Assembly: GCF_025567525.1 (NCBI RefSeq)
Contig: NZ_JAOQJY010000001.1
Location: 248,001-312,000 of the forward strand
Direction: 5' to 3'
DNA from: Gallintestinimicrobium propionicum
Lineage (GTDB): Bacteria > Bacillota > Clostridia > Lachnospirales > Lachnospiraceae
DNA: 64,000 bases
Shown here: positions 18,680 to 27,390 of the stretch, one piece after another
Layout of the letters: each line of letters starts with the position of its first letter
Numbering within the stretch: the first letter of the stretch is position 1
Position numbers and translations under genes: made by a program
Notes under the pieces: model-generated
The model's input: the letters and a program-made list of their open reading frames with translations, nothing else
The model's database searches: none
Told to the model about the DNA's origin: nothing

Positions 18680-19411
18680 TTATTCTTCGTCCCAGTTGTG
18701 ATATACTGCCTGAACGTCGTCATCCTCGTCCAGCAGATCCAAGGTACGCTGCAGTCCCTTTAATGCAGTCTCGTCTGTTACCTTGACATAGTTCTGAGGA
18801 ATCATGGTAACATCTGCGGATGCCATCGGAATGCCTGCCTTCTCCAGCGCTTCGCGCACTTCTTCAAAAGTATCGGGATCGGTCAGAATTTCGAAGCTGT
18901 CCTCTTCCTCGCTGAAATCCTCTGCGCCTGCATCCAGAGCGGTCATCATCAGATCGTCCGCTTCCATATCGCATTCTTCTTTATCGATGATGATCTGGCC
19001 CTTCTTATCGAACATAAAGGATACACAGCCAGGTGTGCCAATGTTGCCGTTGCCCTTTGTGAACGCGCTTCTGACGTTGGCAGCGGTACGGTTCTTGTTA
19101 TCGGTCAGGGCATCGACAATGATTGCGATTCCGCCGGGGCCATAGCCTTCGTAGGTGATATATTCGTAATTAACGTTGCCGACATCGCCGGCAGCCTTCT
19201 TAATTCCTCGTTCAATGGTGTCGTTAGGCATGTTGTTGGATTTTGCCTTTGCAACGACCTGTGCCAGCTTGAAGTTGTTCGCAGGGTCAGGACCACCCTC
19301 TTTTACGGCAACTGCAATTTCTCTTCCGAGAATGGTGAAAATTTTTCCCTTTGCAGCGTCATTTTTTTCTTTTTTATGCTTGATGTTTGCAAATTTTGAA
19401 TGTCCGGACAT
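18680..19411 (-). CDS. yebC: YebC/PmpR-family protein
   Basis: A 243-residue member of the YebC/PmpR family, with the N-terminal signature MSGHSKFANIKHKKEKNDAAKGK and GGPDPANNFKL. These proteins were long annotated as transcriptional regulators; more recent work on the family links some members to translation, relieving ribosome stalling on difficult motifs. Which role applies here is not shown by sequence. Length and all three family domains are intact. It stands alone between metY and mazF. Confidence 0.93.
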   Translation of the reverse strand: MSGHSKFANIKHKKEKNDAAKGKIFTILGREIAVAVKEGGPDPANNFKLAQVVAKAKSNNMPNDTIERGIKKAAGDVGNVNYEYITYEGYGPGGIAIIVDALTDNKNRTAANVRSAFTKGNGNIGTPGCVSFMFDKKGQIIIDKEECDMEADDLMMTALDAGAEDFSEEEDSFEILTDPDTFEEVREALEKAGIPMASADVTMIPQNYVKVTDETALKGLQRTLDLLDEDDDVQAVYHNWDEE

Positions 19412-19503
19412 TTCTTTTCTCCTTTATCTAACGTATTTCTAGTTCTTTATCATAGCATTTTGGCTGGAAAACGTCAAGAAAACATCTGCTTTGTACGGTT
19501 TCT

Positions 19504-19845
19504 TTATGTATCCAGCGAAAGGCTGACCTTCAAGGCAGAGTTTACGCGGTTCATCACCCGCGCATCCAGATGGCATACTTTGTCTTTCAGCCTCTTTTTA
19601 TCTATTGTGCGGAGCTGTTCCAGTAAAATTACGGAATCCTTTTCGATTTCATATTCCCCGGAAAAAATTTCGATATGGGTCGGAAGCTTTGTTTTATTCA
19701 TCCTGGAAGTAATCGCCGCACAGATCACAGTCGGGCTGTAACGATTGCCGATATCGTTCTGGATAATCAGCACCGGGCGGACACCTCCCTGTTCCGATCC
19801 GACCACGGGTCTTAAATCTGCATAATAAATATCTCCGCGCTTCAC
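19504..19845 (-). CDS. mazF: MazF/PemK-family endoribonuclease toxin
   Basis: A 113-residue MazF-type mRNA interferase. The fold signature is complete: MKRGDIYYADL, GSEQGGVRPVLIIQND, then NRYSPTVICAAITS, and the C-terminal LLEQLRTIDKKRL. In Bacillus the homologue NdoA cleaves at UACAU and is paired with the antitoxin NdoAI encoded between it and alr. Here alr ends or starts on either side with only 73 bases between alr and this gene, so no antitoxin gene fits next to it. Either an antitoxin is elsewhere or activity is controlled differently. Confidence 0.9.
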   Translation of the reverse strand: MKRGDIYYADLRPVVGSEQGGVRPVLIIQNDIGNRYSPTVICAAITSRMNKTKLPTHIEIFSGEYEIEKDSVILLEQLRTIDKKRLKDKVCHLDARVMNRVNSALKVSLSLDT

Positions 19846-19918
19846 TCTTTTTTCTTCCTTTCCTGTTTTTTTACCTCAGGACAAGTATTGGCTGCTTTCT
19901 CAGCGCGTATACCATTCT

Positions 19919-21124
19919 TTAAAAAAAGAGTTTCTCTTCGTGAAAATAATCCCGCGTACAGACGATTTTTCCGCCTTTTTCATAGACGCGTGGAATCCGC
20001 TTTCCGAGGCAGCACGCGGTTTCGTAGTTAAATCTGCCGGAGCGGTCGCCGATTTCTTCCATTGTAATCGTTTCGATGCCGTCTGTGCCGATAAGCGTTG
20101 CGATATCCCCTACCTTTGCCTCAGGAATCTTTGTCACATCGACCATGAACTGATCCATGCAGACGCGTCCCAGGATCCTTGCGCGCTTTCCGGCAATCAG
20201 AACATCGCCCTTGTTGGAAAGCCCACGCGGATAGCCGTCCGCATAACCCACCGGAATCGTCGCCACACGCATAGGATTCGCTGTACAGAACGTCCCGCCG
20301 TAGCTGATTTCCTGCCCTGCATCCAGCTCTTTGATATAAGCGATACGGCTCTTTAAAGACAGGAGCGGTTCTAACACGATGCCGTCGCGCTTGACTTCAT
20401 CTGACGGCCACATGCCATAGAGAATGATTCCGGCGCGCACCGCATCCATGTGCATGTTGGGCAGCTCCAGGATGGATGCACTGTTGGAGCAATGCCGCAG
20501 CGGGATTTTCAGGGAAAGTTCCTTTTCCACACGATCGGTAAAGCTCGAAAATTTTTCATACTGCACATTCGTTTTGGATTTATCTGCTTCATCCGCTGTC
20601 GCAAAATGGGTAAAAATCCCCTCAATTGAAAGATTCGGACACTGCATCGCGCGTGCGACAAAGGAAAGTCCCTCATCGTCCGGGCGGATGCCGATTCTCG
20701 ACATACCGGTGTCTACCGCGATGTGAACATGCATTTTTTTGCCAGCTTTTTGGGCAGCACGGTTCATATCCTCCAGCATCTGATCGGTGAAAACCGTCGC
20801 ATGGACACCCCGAAGTGCCATTTCCTCATAAGCCTCCGGAAAGGTATAGCCGAGCACCATCGCGGGCTTTTTGATTCCGGCATCTGCCAGCAATACTGCC
20901 TCTTCCTCCGTTGCCACCGCATAGCCGATGACTTCCGGGATTTCATCCATTTCCCGCGCCAGCATCACCGCGCCGTGTCCGTAACCGTCCGCTTTGATGA
21001 CCGCGATGATTCCGGCATCATTTTTCCGACAGGCTGCAATCTGGCGCAGATTGTCGTGCAGCGCGTCCAAATTTACGCAAGCCCACACTCTTCTATATGG
21101 ATTTTTGATTATTTCCTCACACAT
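19919..21124 (-). CDS. alr: Alanine racemase
   Basis: Alr interconverts L- and D-alanine with PLP, feeding peptidoglycan synthesis. The 401-residue product has the PLP-lysine motif AVIKADGYGHG near the N-terminus (Lys about residue 44), the SRIGIRPDD segment after VDTG, and the catalytic tyrosine region ISYGGTF of the second domain. Length is slightly above typical (about 370-390), mostly from a C-terminal extension ending YFHEEKLFF. Its start overlaps the end of the NAD(P)HX repair gene by eight bases, so the two are co-translated. Confidence 0.95.
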   Translation of the reverse strand: MCEEIIKNPYRRVWACVNLDALHDNLRQIAACRKNDAGIIAVIKADGYGHGAVMLAREMDEIPEVIGYAVATEEEAVLLADAGIKKPAMVLGYTFPEAYEEMALRGVHATVFTDQMLEDMNRAAQKAGKKMHVHIAVDTGMSRIGIRPDDEGLSFVARAMQCPNLSIEGIFTHFATADEADKSKTNVQYEKFSSFTDRVEKELSLKIPLRHCSNSASILELPNMHMDAVRAGIILYGMWPSDEVKRDGIVLEPLLSLKSRIAYIKELDAGQEISYGGTFCTANPMRVATIPVGYADGYPRGLSNKGDVLIAGKRARILGRVCMDQFMVDVTKIPEAKVGDIATLIGTDGIETITMEEIGDRSGRFNYETACCLGKRIPRVYEKGGKIVCTRDYFHEEKLFF

Positions 21125-22703
21125 AATTTTTCTCCTGCTTCACAAGTACCGCCCAGACCGCTTCCGCGATATCATTGGAGGTCATACTGTATTCGCCCTT
21201 TGTATGGGCTGCCAAGTCGCCTGCCAGACCGTGCAGATAGACGCCGATACACAGCGCCCAGAACGGATCGTCGATCGCAGAAAGCAGTGCCGTCACAATT
21301 CCGGTCAGTACGTCCCCGCTCCCGGCCACCGCCATGCCGCTGTTGCCGCTGCGATTGATATATATGCTGCCGTCCGGCGAAGCTGCAATGCTTCTCGCAC
21401 CCTTACACAGAACAGCTGCCTGCAAACGATTCGCCCACTTTTTTGCATAGAACACGGGCTGTTTTAAAATTTCTTCAATCGCGCAGCCCTCCAGCCGGGC
21501 AAGCTCCCCGGGATGCGGCGTTAAAATCAGCTTCCGGCGCGTCGCCGGATTCTGCTGGTGTTCAATCAGCTCCTGTAAAAGTGCTTCGTCCTTTGCGATA
21601 AGATTGATTGCGTCCGCATCCAGCACAAGCGGCTGCAAGGTCTGCTGCAGCACAAACAAAAGCTCTTTCCGGGCGCGATCAGATAAGGATAGCCCGGGAC
21701 CTGCGCCGATTACATCCGCCCAGCCAGCGGATGCTTCCACAGAATCTGCGGTCATTGCCTCCGGAAGCGCCGTCTGAATCACCGGATGTATCAATGTCGG
21801 GCAGGAAAGCTTTACCATGCCGCTTCCTGCATAAAACGCACTCCGACCGCACAGAATCGCCGCTCCCGCCATAGCTTCACTGCCCGCAAGCAGCAGCACT
21901 TTTCCAAACGTGCCCTTATTTCCATCCTCAGGACGTGCCGGAAGCAGCTCTGCCACCGGTGCAGTAAATGTAAAGGCTTCCGGCGTCTGATCCAAAAATC
22001 CATCCTCAGTGATGCCGATCTGTGTGCAGATCACTTTTCCGGTATATTTGCAGCCCGGATAGAACAAAAGCCCGCGCTTCCAGAAGCCGAACGTGACTGT
22101 CACGTCTGCCCGGACAGCGCAGCCAAGCACCGCCCCGGTATCCGTTTCGATTCCGGAGGGAAGATCCACCGCAAGCACAAAGGCATCCTGCGCGTTGATC
22201 CATTCGATTGCTTCCCGATAAATTCCTTCTGCCGGACGGCACAGGCCGATTCCAAACAAAGCATCTACAATAATATCATATTCTCCATCCGGGATTGTGT
22301 CACAGATAACGGCGCCGTAAGCCTTTGCCGCATGCAGCTGCAGCTTTAAAAGTTCGCCCGCTTTTTCTTCACTGGACGTCAGATAAAAGGAAACATCATA
22401 TCCCTCCTGCAAAAGAAGTCTGCCAATTGCGATACCATCCGCCCCGTTATTGCCTCCGCCCGCTGCAATCAGGACGCGCCGTTTTGGATGTAAGCCAAGC
22501 TGTCCTGCCTGCTCTTCCAGCTTTTTTTGACGTGACACAATCACATCAACACAGGAAAGCGCAGCCCGTTCCATCAAAACGACGGACGGGACACCGAAAA
22601 TCTCAGAAGTATTGCTGTCGCAGCGTTTCATTTCTGCCGCAGTTAAAAGCCAGCAGACAACTGGATGGCCAGAGCCCGACGCTGGCAAAACGCATTTATT
22701 CAT
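21117..22703 (-). CDS. nnr: Bifunctional NAD(P)HX epimerase/dehydratase
   Basis: A two-domain metabolite-repair enzyme. The N-terminal YjeF epimerase (about residues 20-215, with GGGNNGADGIAIGRLL) and the C-terminal ribokinase-like dehydratase (about 225-515, with LTPHPGELARL and SGNSGMAVAGSGDVLTGIV) together restore hydrated NADH and NADPH. I place the start at 22703 (MNKCVLPASG, 528 residues), where ATG lies inside the rex stop (ATGAATAA, eight-base overlap) and a GGAGAG site lies upstream. An in-frame longer start at 22736 would run deep into rex. Linkage to rex, the NADH sensor, is functionally sensible. Confidence 0.92.
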   Translation of the reverse strand: MNKCVLPASGSGHPVVCWLLTAAEMKRCDSNTSEIFGVPSVVLMERAALSCVDVIVSRQKKLEEQAGQLGLHPKRRVLIAAGGGNNGADGIAIGRLLLQEGYDVSFYLTSSEEKAGELLKLQLHAAKAYGAVICDTIPDGEYDIIVDALFGIGLCRPAEGIYREAIEWINAQDAFVLAVDLPSGIETDTGAVLGCAVRADVTVTFGFWKRGLLFYPGCKYTGKVICTQIGITEDGFLDQTPEAFTFTAPVAELLPARPEDGNKGTFGKVLLLAGSEAMAGAAILCGRSAFYAGSGMVKLSCPTLIHPVIQTALPEAMTADSVEASAGWADVIGAGPGLSLSDRARKELLFVLQQTLQPLVLDADAINLIAKDEALLQELIEHQQNPATRRKLILTPHPGELARLEGCAIEEILKQPVFYAKKWANRLQAAVLCKGARSIAASPDGSIYINRSGNSGMAVAGSGDVLTGIVTALLSAIDDPFWALCIGVYLHGLAGDLAAHTKGEYSMTSNDIAEAVWAVLVKQEKNYV

Positions 22704-23349
22704 TCGTTTTCCTGCTCTCCTTTTCGTAACGCTCAAGCATATAAGATAGCTTCATCAGGCTGTCGGACAGATGGACGTTCTCAACCTGCACTTCTTTTGG
22801 AACCTTCAAATCCACATGTGCAAAATTCCAGATCGCCTTGATCCCGACGGAAACAAGACGATCTGCGACTTCCTCCGCGCTGTTTTTGGGAATCGTCAAA
22901 ACCGCGATATCTACATTGTTCTGCTCAACAAAATCCGCTACCTCTTCCATCGGACGTACCTCGATGCCTCGGATTTTACGCCCGTACAACGCCGGATTAT
23001 TATCAAAGACCCCGGTGAAAATAAAGCCGCGCCGTTCAAAATTCATATAATTGGCAAGCGCCTGTCCGAGGTTGCCTGCCCCTACAATAATCAGGTGGTG
23101 GGTTTTATCCAACCCCAGAATCCTGCCGATTTCCTGATACAGATATTCGACGTTGTAGCCGTAGCCCTGCTGCCCGAATCCGCCAAAGTTGTTGAAATCC
23201 TGTCGGATCTGAGATGCCGTCACATTCATGATGCCGGACAGCTCCTGTGAGGAAATCCGTTCCACACCTTCGTCTTTTAATTCTCCCAGAAAGCGGAAAT
23301 ATCTGGGAAGCCTGCCGATTACAGCCTGTGAAATTTCCTTCTCTGCCAC
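22696..23349 (-). CDS. rex: Redox-sensing transcriptional repressor Rex
   Basis: Rex represses fermentation and NADH-linked genes and leaves DNA when NADH/NAD+ rises. The 217-residue product has the N-terminal winged helix (AVIGRLPRYFRFLGEL, then SQELSGIMNVTASQIRQDF) and the NAD(H)-binding Rossmann fold with VGAGNLGQALANY, ending in a domain-swapped helix. It leads the rex-nnr-alr-mazF gene string. A strong promoter with a 170-base structured leader lies upstream (separate entries). Confidence 0.96.
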   Translation of the reverse strand: MAEKEISQAVIGRLPRYFRFLGELKDEGVERISSQELSGIMNVTASQIRQDFNNFGGFGQQGYGYNVEYLYQEIGRILGLDKTHHLIIVGAGNLGQALANYMNFERRGFIFTGVFDNNPALYGRKIRGIEVRPMEEVADFVEQNNVDIAVLTIPKNSAEEVADRLVSVGIKAIWNFAHVDLKVPKEVQVENVHLSDSLMKLSYMLERYEKESRKTNE

Positions 23350-23392
23350 TTCGTATGCCTCCTTCGTCCGCTGTCAGATACTGTTTTCCATT

Positions 23393-23521
23393 CGTAACTG
23401 TTCAGTAACCTCACAGTTACGTGCAAAAATCCATTCAAAATCGGCTATGCCGATAGGATTTTTGCCTTCTAGTCTAAGGTTTCTTACGGTCAGCGCAGTA
23501 AATGCGCAGACCTACTGAACA
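23393..23521 (-). promoter_or_regulatory. Structured leader of the rex transcript with competing stems
   Basis: On the minus strand the element begins TGTTCAGTAGG near the predicted transcript start and ends with a 29-base hairpin (arms CGTAACTGT/ACAGTTACG, 23393..23421). The first nine bases can pair with TACTGAACA (23399..23407), which lies within that hairpin, so the two pairings exclude each other. Between them are nested hairpins GCAAAAATCC/GGATTTTTGC with inner ATCGGC/GCCGAT, and GCGCA/TGCGC. No known riboswitch was recognised. Confidence 0.45.
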
Positions 23522-23535
23522 TTTACTTCCATTCT

Positions 23536-23563
23536 ATTATACCCTGCGTTAAAAAAATGTCAA
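23536..23563 (-). promoter_or_regulatory. Promoter of rex
   Basis: On the minus strand TTGACA (23558..23563) and TATAAT (23536..23541) are both consensus, with a 16-base spacer containing a run of T. Transcription would start near 23529, immediately before the structured leader. Confidence 0.75.
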
Positions 23564-23589
23564 TGCGTACTCCGACCGTCCGATTGGAC

Positions 23590-23618
23590 TTGACACGTTA
23601 TTTGCACACAGGTAAACT
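23590..23618 (+). promoter_or_regulatory. Promoter of the ABC-F gene
   Basis: TTGACA (23590..23595) is followed by a 17-base spacer and TAAACT (23613..23618). This leaves a short leader before the ribosome site AAGAAGGAG and the start at 23648. An imperfect palindrome CGTCCGATTGGACT overlaps the upstream edge of the -35 box. Confidence 0.55.
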
Positions 23619-23647
23619 GTTACATAGTATAAAGAAGGAGAACCATC

Positions 23648-25579
23648 ATGATACTTTCCTGTCAGAATATCGAAAAAGCATTTCTGGAAAAACAGGTTTT
23701 AAAAAACTGTTCTTTTCATATAGAAGATTATGAAAAAGCTGCAATTGTCGGCTTAAATGGTGCAGGCAAGACAACCCTGCTGCGCATCATCGTCGGACAG
23801 CTCGAGCCCGACGGCGGCGTAGTCGCCTTTGCAAAGGACAAGACCTTCGGTTATCTGGCGCAGGACAGCGCCGTCAACAGCGACAATACAATTTATGAGG
23901 AACTGCTCTCCGTCAAGCAGCATCTGCTCGATCTCGAAAATCAGATCCGCCAGGCGGAGCTTTCCATGAAGCAGCTTTCCGGCGACGCATTAGAGGAGCT
24001 GATGCAGAAATATGCAGATCTGACGCACCGTTTCGAAATGGAAAACGGCTACGCCTACAAAAGCGAACTGACCGGCGTTTTAAAGGGCCTTGGCTTTACC
24101 GAGGACGAGTTTCAGAAACCGGTTTCCACGCTCTCCGGTGGTCAGAAAACCCGCGTTGCACTCGGCAAACTTCTGTTGCAAAAGCCTGACCTGATCATCC
24201 TCGACGAGCCCACCAACCACCTGGACATGTCCTCGATTTCCTGGCTCGAAACCTATCTGCTCAACTATAAGGGAAGCGTTTTAATCGTCTCCCACGACCG
24301 GTATTTTCTCGACCGGATTGCTTCGAAGATCATCGAAATCGACAACACGAAGGTGACCGTTTTTTCTGGCAACTATTCCGATTACGCCGCCAAAAAAGAA
24401 CAGCTGCGTCAGGCACAGCGAAACGCTTATTTAAACCAGCAGGCAGAAATCAAGCATCAGGAAGAGGTCATCACAAAGTTAAAATCCTTTAACCGGGAAA
24501 AGTCGATCAAGCGTGCCGAAAGCCGGGAAAAAATGCTTGCCAAAATCGAAGTGCTGGATAAGCCAACTGAGGTGCGTTCCGATATGCACTTACAGCTGAC
24601 CCCCCGCATCGAAAGCGGAAACGACGTTTTAACCGTCGAGCATCTGGCAAAAACCTTTGACCGCAACACGCTGTTTTCCGATCTTTCCTTTGCGTTAAAG
24701 CGCGGCGAGCACGTCGCGATCATCGGCGACAACGGAACCGGAAAGACGACGATTTTAAAACTCATCAACGAGCTGGTGGAACCGGACGCCGGAACCATCC
24801 GACTCGGCAGTAAGGTGCAGATCGGCTACTACGATCAGGAGCATCACGTCCTGCATCCCGATAAAACGCTGTTTGAAGAAATTTCGGACGAATATCCATC
24901 CCTGAACAACACGGAAATCCGCAATACGCTGGCTGCGTTTTTGTTTACCGGAGACGATGTATTCAAACGGATCAAAGACCTTTCCGGCGGCGAGCGCGGA
25001 CGTGTTTCCCTCGCAAAGCTCATGCTTTCCGAATCGAACTTCCTGATCCTCGACGAGCCGACGAACCATCTGGACATCGCCTCCAAGGAAATTCTGGAGG
25101 ATGCGTTAAACAGCTACAACGGAACGGTTTTATATGTTTCCCACGACCGTTATTTTATCAACCGTACTGCGCACCGCATTCTGGAGCTTTCCGGCGGCAC
25201 GCTGCACCAATATCTGGGCAATTATGATTATTACCTGGAGAAAAAATCCCAACAGGGCGCTTCTGCAGAGTCCACAGCCTTCGGCACTTTAGCTACGTCC
25301 GCTGCCTCTGCAGCTTCTACAGAAAGCTCTGCCTCAAAGCTTTCCTGGCAGGCACAGAAGGAAAAGGAAGCCCAGCGCCGCAAAAAGGAAAATGCCCTGA
25401 AAAAATGCGAAGAGCAGATTGCTTCCCTCGAAGAGCGGGATAAACAGATCGACCTCGAAATGAGCGATCCCAAAATCGCAACCGACGTTGCCGCATTGCA
25501 GAAGCTCTCCCGCGAAAAGGATGAAATTGCAGACAAGCTCATGGAGCTGATGGAGGAATGGGAACAGCTGAGCGAGTAG
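23648..25579 (+). CDS. ABC-F family ATPase (Uup/YdiF type)
   Basis: A soluble 643-residue protein with two ABC ATPase domains and no membrane part. Domain 1 has P-loop GLNGAGKT and LSGGQKTRVALGKLLL with LDEPTNHLD; domain 2 has GDNGTGKT and LSGGERGRVSLAKLML with a second LDEPTNHLD. The charged interdomain linker (about residues 245-300) is the P-site tRNA interaction motif of ABC-F factors. A Ser/Ala-rich spacer and a C-terminal coiled coil (about 580-643) follow. Such proteins act on ribosomes; some give antibiotic protection, others assist translation of difficult sequences. This one looks housekeeping, but that is inference. Confidence 0.88.
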   Translation: MILSCQNIEKAFLEKQVLKNCSFHIEDYEKAAIVGLNGAGKTTLLRIIVGQLEPDGGVVAFAKDKTFGYLAQDSAVNSDNTIYEELLSVKQHLLDLENQIRQAELSMKQLSGDALEELMQKYADLTHRFEMENGYAYKSELTGVLKGLGFTEDEFQKPVSTLSGGQKTRVALGKLLLQKPDLIILDEPTNHLDMSSISWLETYLLNYKGSVLIVSHDRYFLDRIASKIIEIDNTKVTVFSGNYSDYAAKKEQLRQAQRNAYLNQQAEIKHQEEVITKLKSFNREKSIKRAESREKMLAKIEVLDKPTEVRSDMHLQLTPRIESGNDVLTVEHLAKTFDRNTLFSDLSFALKRGEHVAIIGDNGTGKTTILKLINELVEPDAGTIRLGSKVQIGYYDQEHHVLHPDKTLFEEISDEYPSLNNTEIRNTLAAFLFTGDDVFKRIKDLSGGERGRVSLAKLMLSESNFLILDEPTNHLDIASKEILEDALNSYNGTVLYVSHDRYFINRTAHRILELSGGTLHQYLGNYDYYLEKKSQQGASAESTAFGTLATSAASAASTESSASKLSWQAQKEKEAQRRKKENALKKCEEQIASLEERDKQIDLEMSDPKIATDVAALQKLSREKDEIADKLMELMEEWEQLSE

Positions 25580-25635
25580 AATGTCTCCGCGATCTTTCGC
25601 CTGCAGTGTATAAAACCTTTGAATTATACGGAAAT

Positions 25636-25682
25636 AAAAAAGAGCCAAGGACCTGATTTTCAGGAATCTTCGGCTCTTTTAT
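25636..25682 (+). terminator. Terminator after the ABC-F gene
   Basis: AAAAGAGCC pairs with GGCTCTTTT around an inner AGGA/CCTGA.. hairpin, followed by T-rich sequence. The flanking A and T runs could also stop transcripts arriving from gtrA on the other strand. Confidence 0.75.
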
Positions 25683-25694
25683 TTATTATTCATG

Positions 25695-25729
25695 ACAATA
25701 GAATGCTCGCAGAGCGTGCATTCTATTGT
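25695..25729. repeat. Solitary hairpin repeat (H1 type) containing the gtrA stop codon
   Basis: A 35-bp element with arms ACAATAGAATGC and GCATTCTATTGT around TCGCAGAGCGT. Near-identical copies lie at 45571..45605 and 55637..55671. Here the right arm supplies the last sense codon (CAA) and the TAG stop of gtrA on the minus strand. No T-run follows, so it is not a standard terminator. Confidence 0.85.
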
Positions 25730-26172
25730 TTTTCTTCAGCACCAGCTTCTTTTTCCGGCTTTTTTTCGATGAAAATCTTTCTCGTGATAAAGTTATAAAC
25801 CATTACCACGCCGGTTGCAAACGGCTTAACGATGATGTAGGAACGGCTCCAGAACGGGTCGAGAACCATCGTGCCGAGCTTTAAGACGACATTGTTTAAG
25901 ATCAGACCGCCGACTGCAAGAATGAAAAAGACGGCGAACTGCTTGCCCTGGTTTGCTTTTTTGTCCGTATCGAATACAAAAAGAATGCTCAGAATATAAT
26001 TGACGATTGCCGATACGGTAAAGGCAAGGGTGTTGGCTGCGATAACCGGCCATCCGAGCAGCTCCTTAAACAGAATCAACAGCACGTATTCAATGAAGAA
26101 ACATAAAAAACCCACCGCGCCGAATTTGATGATCTGCTGTCCGAGCTTACTGTTAATCAATTTCTTAATCAA
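25723..26172 (-). CDS. GtrA-family membrane protein
   Basis: A 149-residue protein with four predicted transmembrane helices in the GtrA pattern (KFGAVGFLCFFIEYVLL at the start, NYILSILFVF after span 2). GtrA-like proteins are thought to help flip undecaprenyl-linked sugars for cell-surface glycans. No glycosyltransferase neighbour is present, so the pathway is unknown. The tail EKKPEKEAGAEEKQ is charged. The stop codon is provided by a hairpin repeat. It lies 15 bases after icd and could be read through from that operon. Confidence 0.8.
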   Translation of the reverse strand: MIKKLINSKLGQQIIKFGAVGFLCFFIEYVLLILFKELLGWPVIAANTLAFTVSAIVNYILSILFVFDTDKKANQGKQFAVFFILAVGGLILNNVVLKLGTMVLDPFWSRSYIIVKPFATGVVMVYNFITRKIFIEKKPEKEAGAEEKQ

Positions 26173-26187
26173 GCTTTAGAACCTCTC

Positions 26188-27390
26188 TTATTTCTCCATA
26201 GTTTTCCGGATCGCTTTGATAAAGTCCTGGCTGTTCAATACCGTGACATCCGTCAGCTCTGTAATCAGTGCCAGGTCCTTTGTCATCCTGCCGCTTTCGA
26301 TCGTATCCAGTGTTGCTTTTTCCAGCTTATCCGCAAATGCGCACAGCTCCGGAAGCTTGTCCAGCTCGCCGCGTTTTCTGAGTGCGCCTGTCCATGCAAA
26401 GATCGTCGCAACGGAGTTCGTAGAGGTTTCCTCACCCTTTAAGTGCTTGTAATAATGTCTCTGAACGGTTCCATGCGCAGCTTCATATTCATAAACGCCT
26501 GCAGGAGAAACCAAAACGGAGGTCATCATTGCAAGAGAACCAAAGGCAGAGCTTACCATATCGCTCATAACGTCGCCGTCATAGTTTTTGCATGCCCAGA
26601 TGAAGCCACCCTTTGCTTTCATGACGCGCGCTACCGCGTCGTCGATCAGGGTGTAGAAATATTCGATACCGAGCTCTTTGAACTTCTCCTGATATTCGTT
26701 TTCGTAGATTTCCTGGAAAATATCCTTAAAGGTATGGTCATATTTTTTGGAAATTGTATCCTTGGTCGCAAACCACAGATCCTGCTTCGTATCCACTGCG
26801 TAATTAAAGCAAGCGCGGGCAAAGCTCGTGATAGACTTATCCGTATTGTGCATGCCCTGTAAGACACCTGCACCGGTAAAATCGTGGATCAGCTCGCGGG
26901 TTTCTGTACCGTCCGCCGCCGTGAACACCAGTTCTGCCTTGCCGGGACCCTCTACGCGGATTTCGGTATTTTTGTATACATCACCGTAAGCGTGACGTGC
27001 CAGCGTGATGGGCTTTTCCCAGTTGCGGACGCAGGGACGGATGCCCTTTACCAGAATCGGTGCACGGAACACGGTGCCGTCCAGAATGGAGCGAATCGTG
27101 CCGTTGGGGCTCTTCCACATCTTCTTTAAATGATACTCTTCCATTCTCGCTGCGTTGGGTGTGATTGTTGCACATTTGACTGCAACGCCGTATTTTAAGG
27201 TTGCATTGGCGCTGTCAATCGTCACCTGATCATCTGTTTCGTTGCGATGCTCCAGACCGAGGTCATAATACTCTGTCTTCAAGTCAATATAAGGAAGCAG
27301 AAGCTCATCCTTGATCAGCTGCCAGAGGATTCTGGTCATTTCATCGCCATCCATCTCCACCAGCGGCGTTGTCATCTGAATCTTAGCCAT
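26188..27390 (-). CDS. icd: NADP-dependent isocitrate dehydrogenase (eukaryote-like type II)
   Basis: The 400-residue protein decarboxylates isocitrate to 2-oxoglutarate. It belongs to the homodimeric type close to eukaryotic cytosolic enzymes: MTTPLVEMDGDEMTRILW at the N-terminus, NATLKYGVAVKCATITP, TIRSILDGTVFRAPI and AAHGTVQRHY near the C-terminus. I start at 27390 (MAKIQMTT), with AAGGAGAG seven bases upstream; a longer frame from 27417 has no ribosome site. The start overlaps the gntR stop by eight bases. With the upstream citrate synthase it makes the carbon skeleton for glutamate. Confidence 0.95.
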   Translation of the reverse strand: MAKIQMTTPLVEMDGDEMTRILWQLIKDELLLPYIDLKTEYYDLGLEHRNETDDQVTIDSANATLKYGVAVKCATITPNAARMEEYHLKKMWKSPNGTIRSILDGTVFRAPILVKGIRPCVRNWEKPITLARHAYGDVYKNTEIRVEGPGKAELVFTAADGTETRELIHDFTGAGVLQGMHNTDKSITSFARACFNYAVDTKQDLWFATKDTISKKYDHTFKDIFQEIYENEYQEKFKELGIEYFYTLIDDAVARVMKAKGGFIWACKNYDGDVMSDMVSSAFGSLAMMTSVLVSPAGVYEYEAAHGTVQRHYYKHLKGEETSTNSVATIFAWTGALRKRGELDKLPELCAFADKLEKATLDTIESGRMTKDLALITELTDVTVLNSQDFIKAIRKTMEK

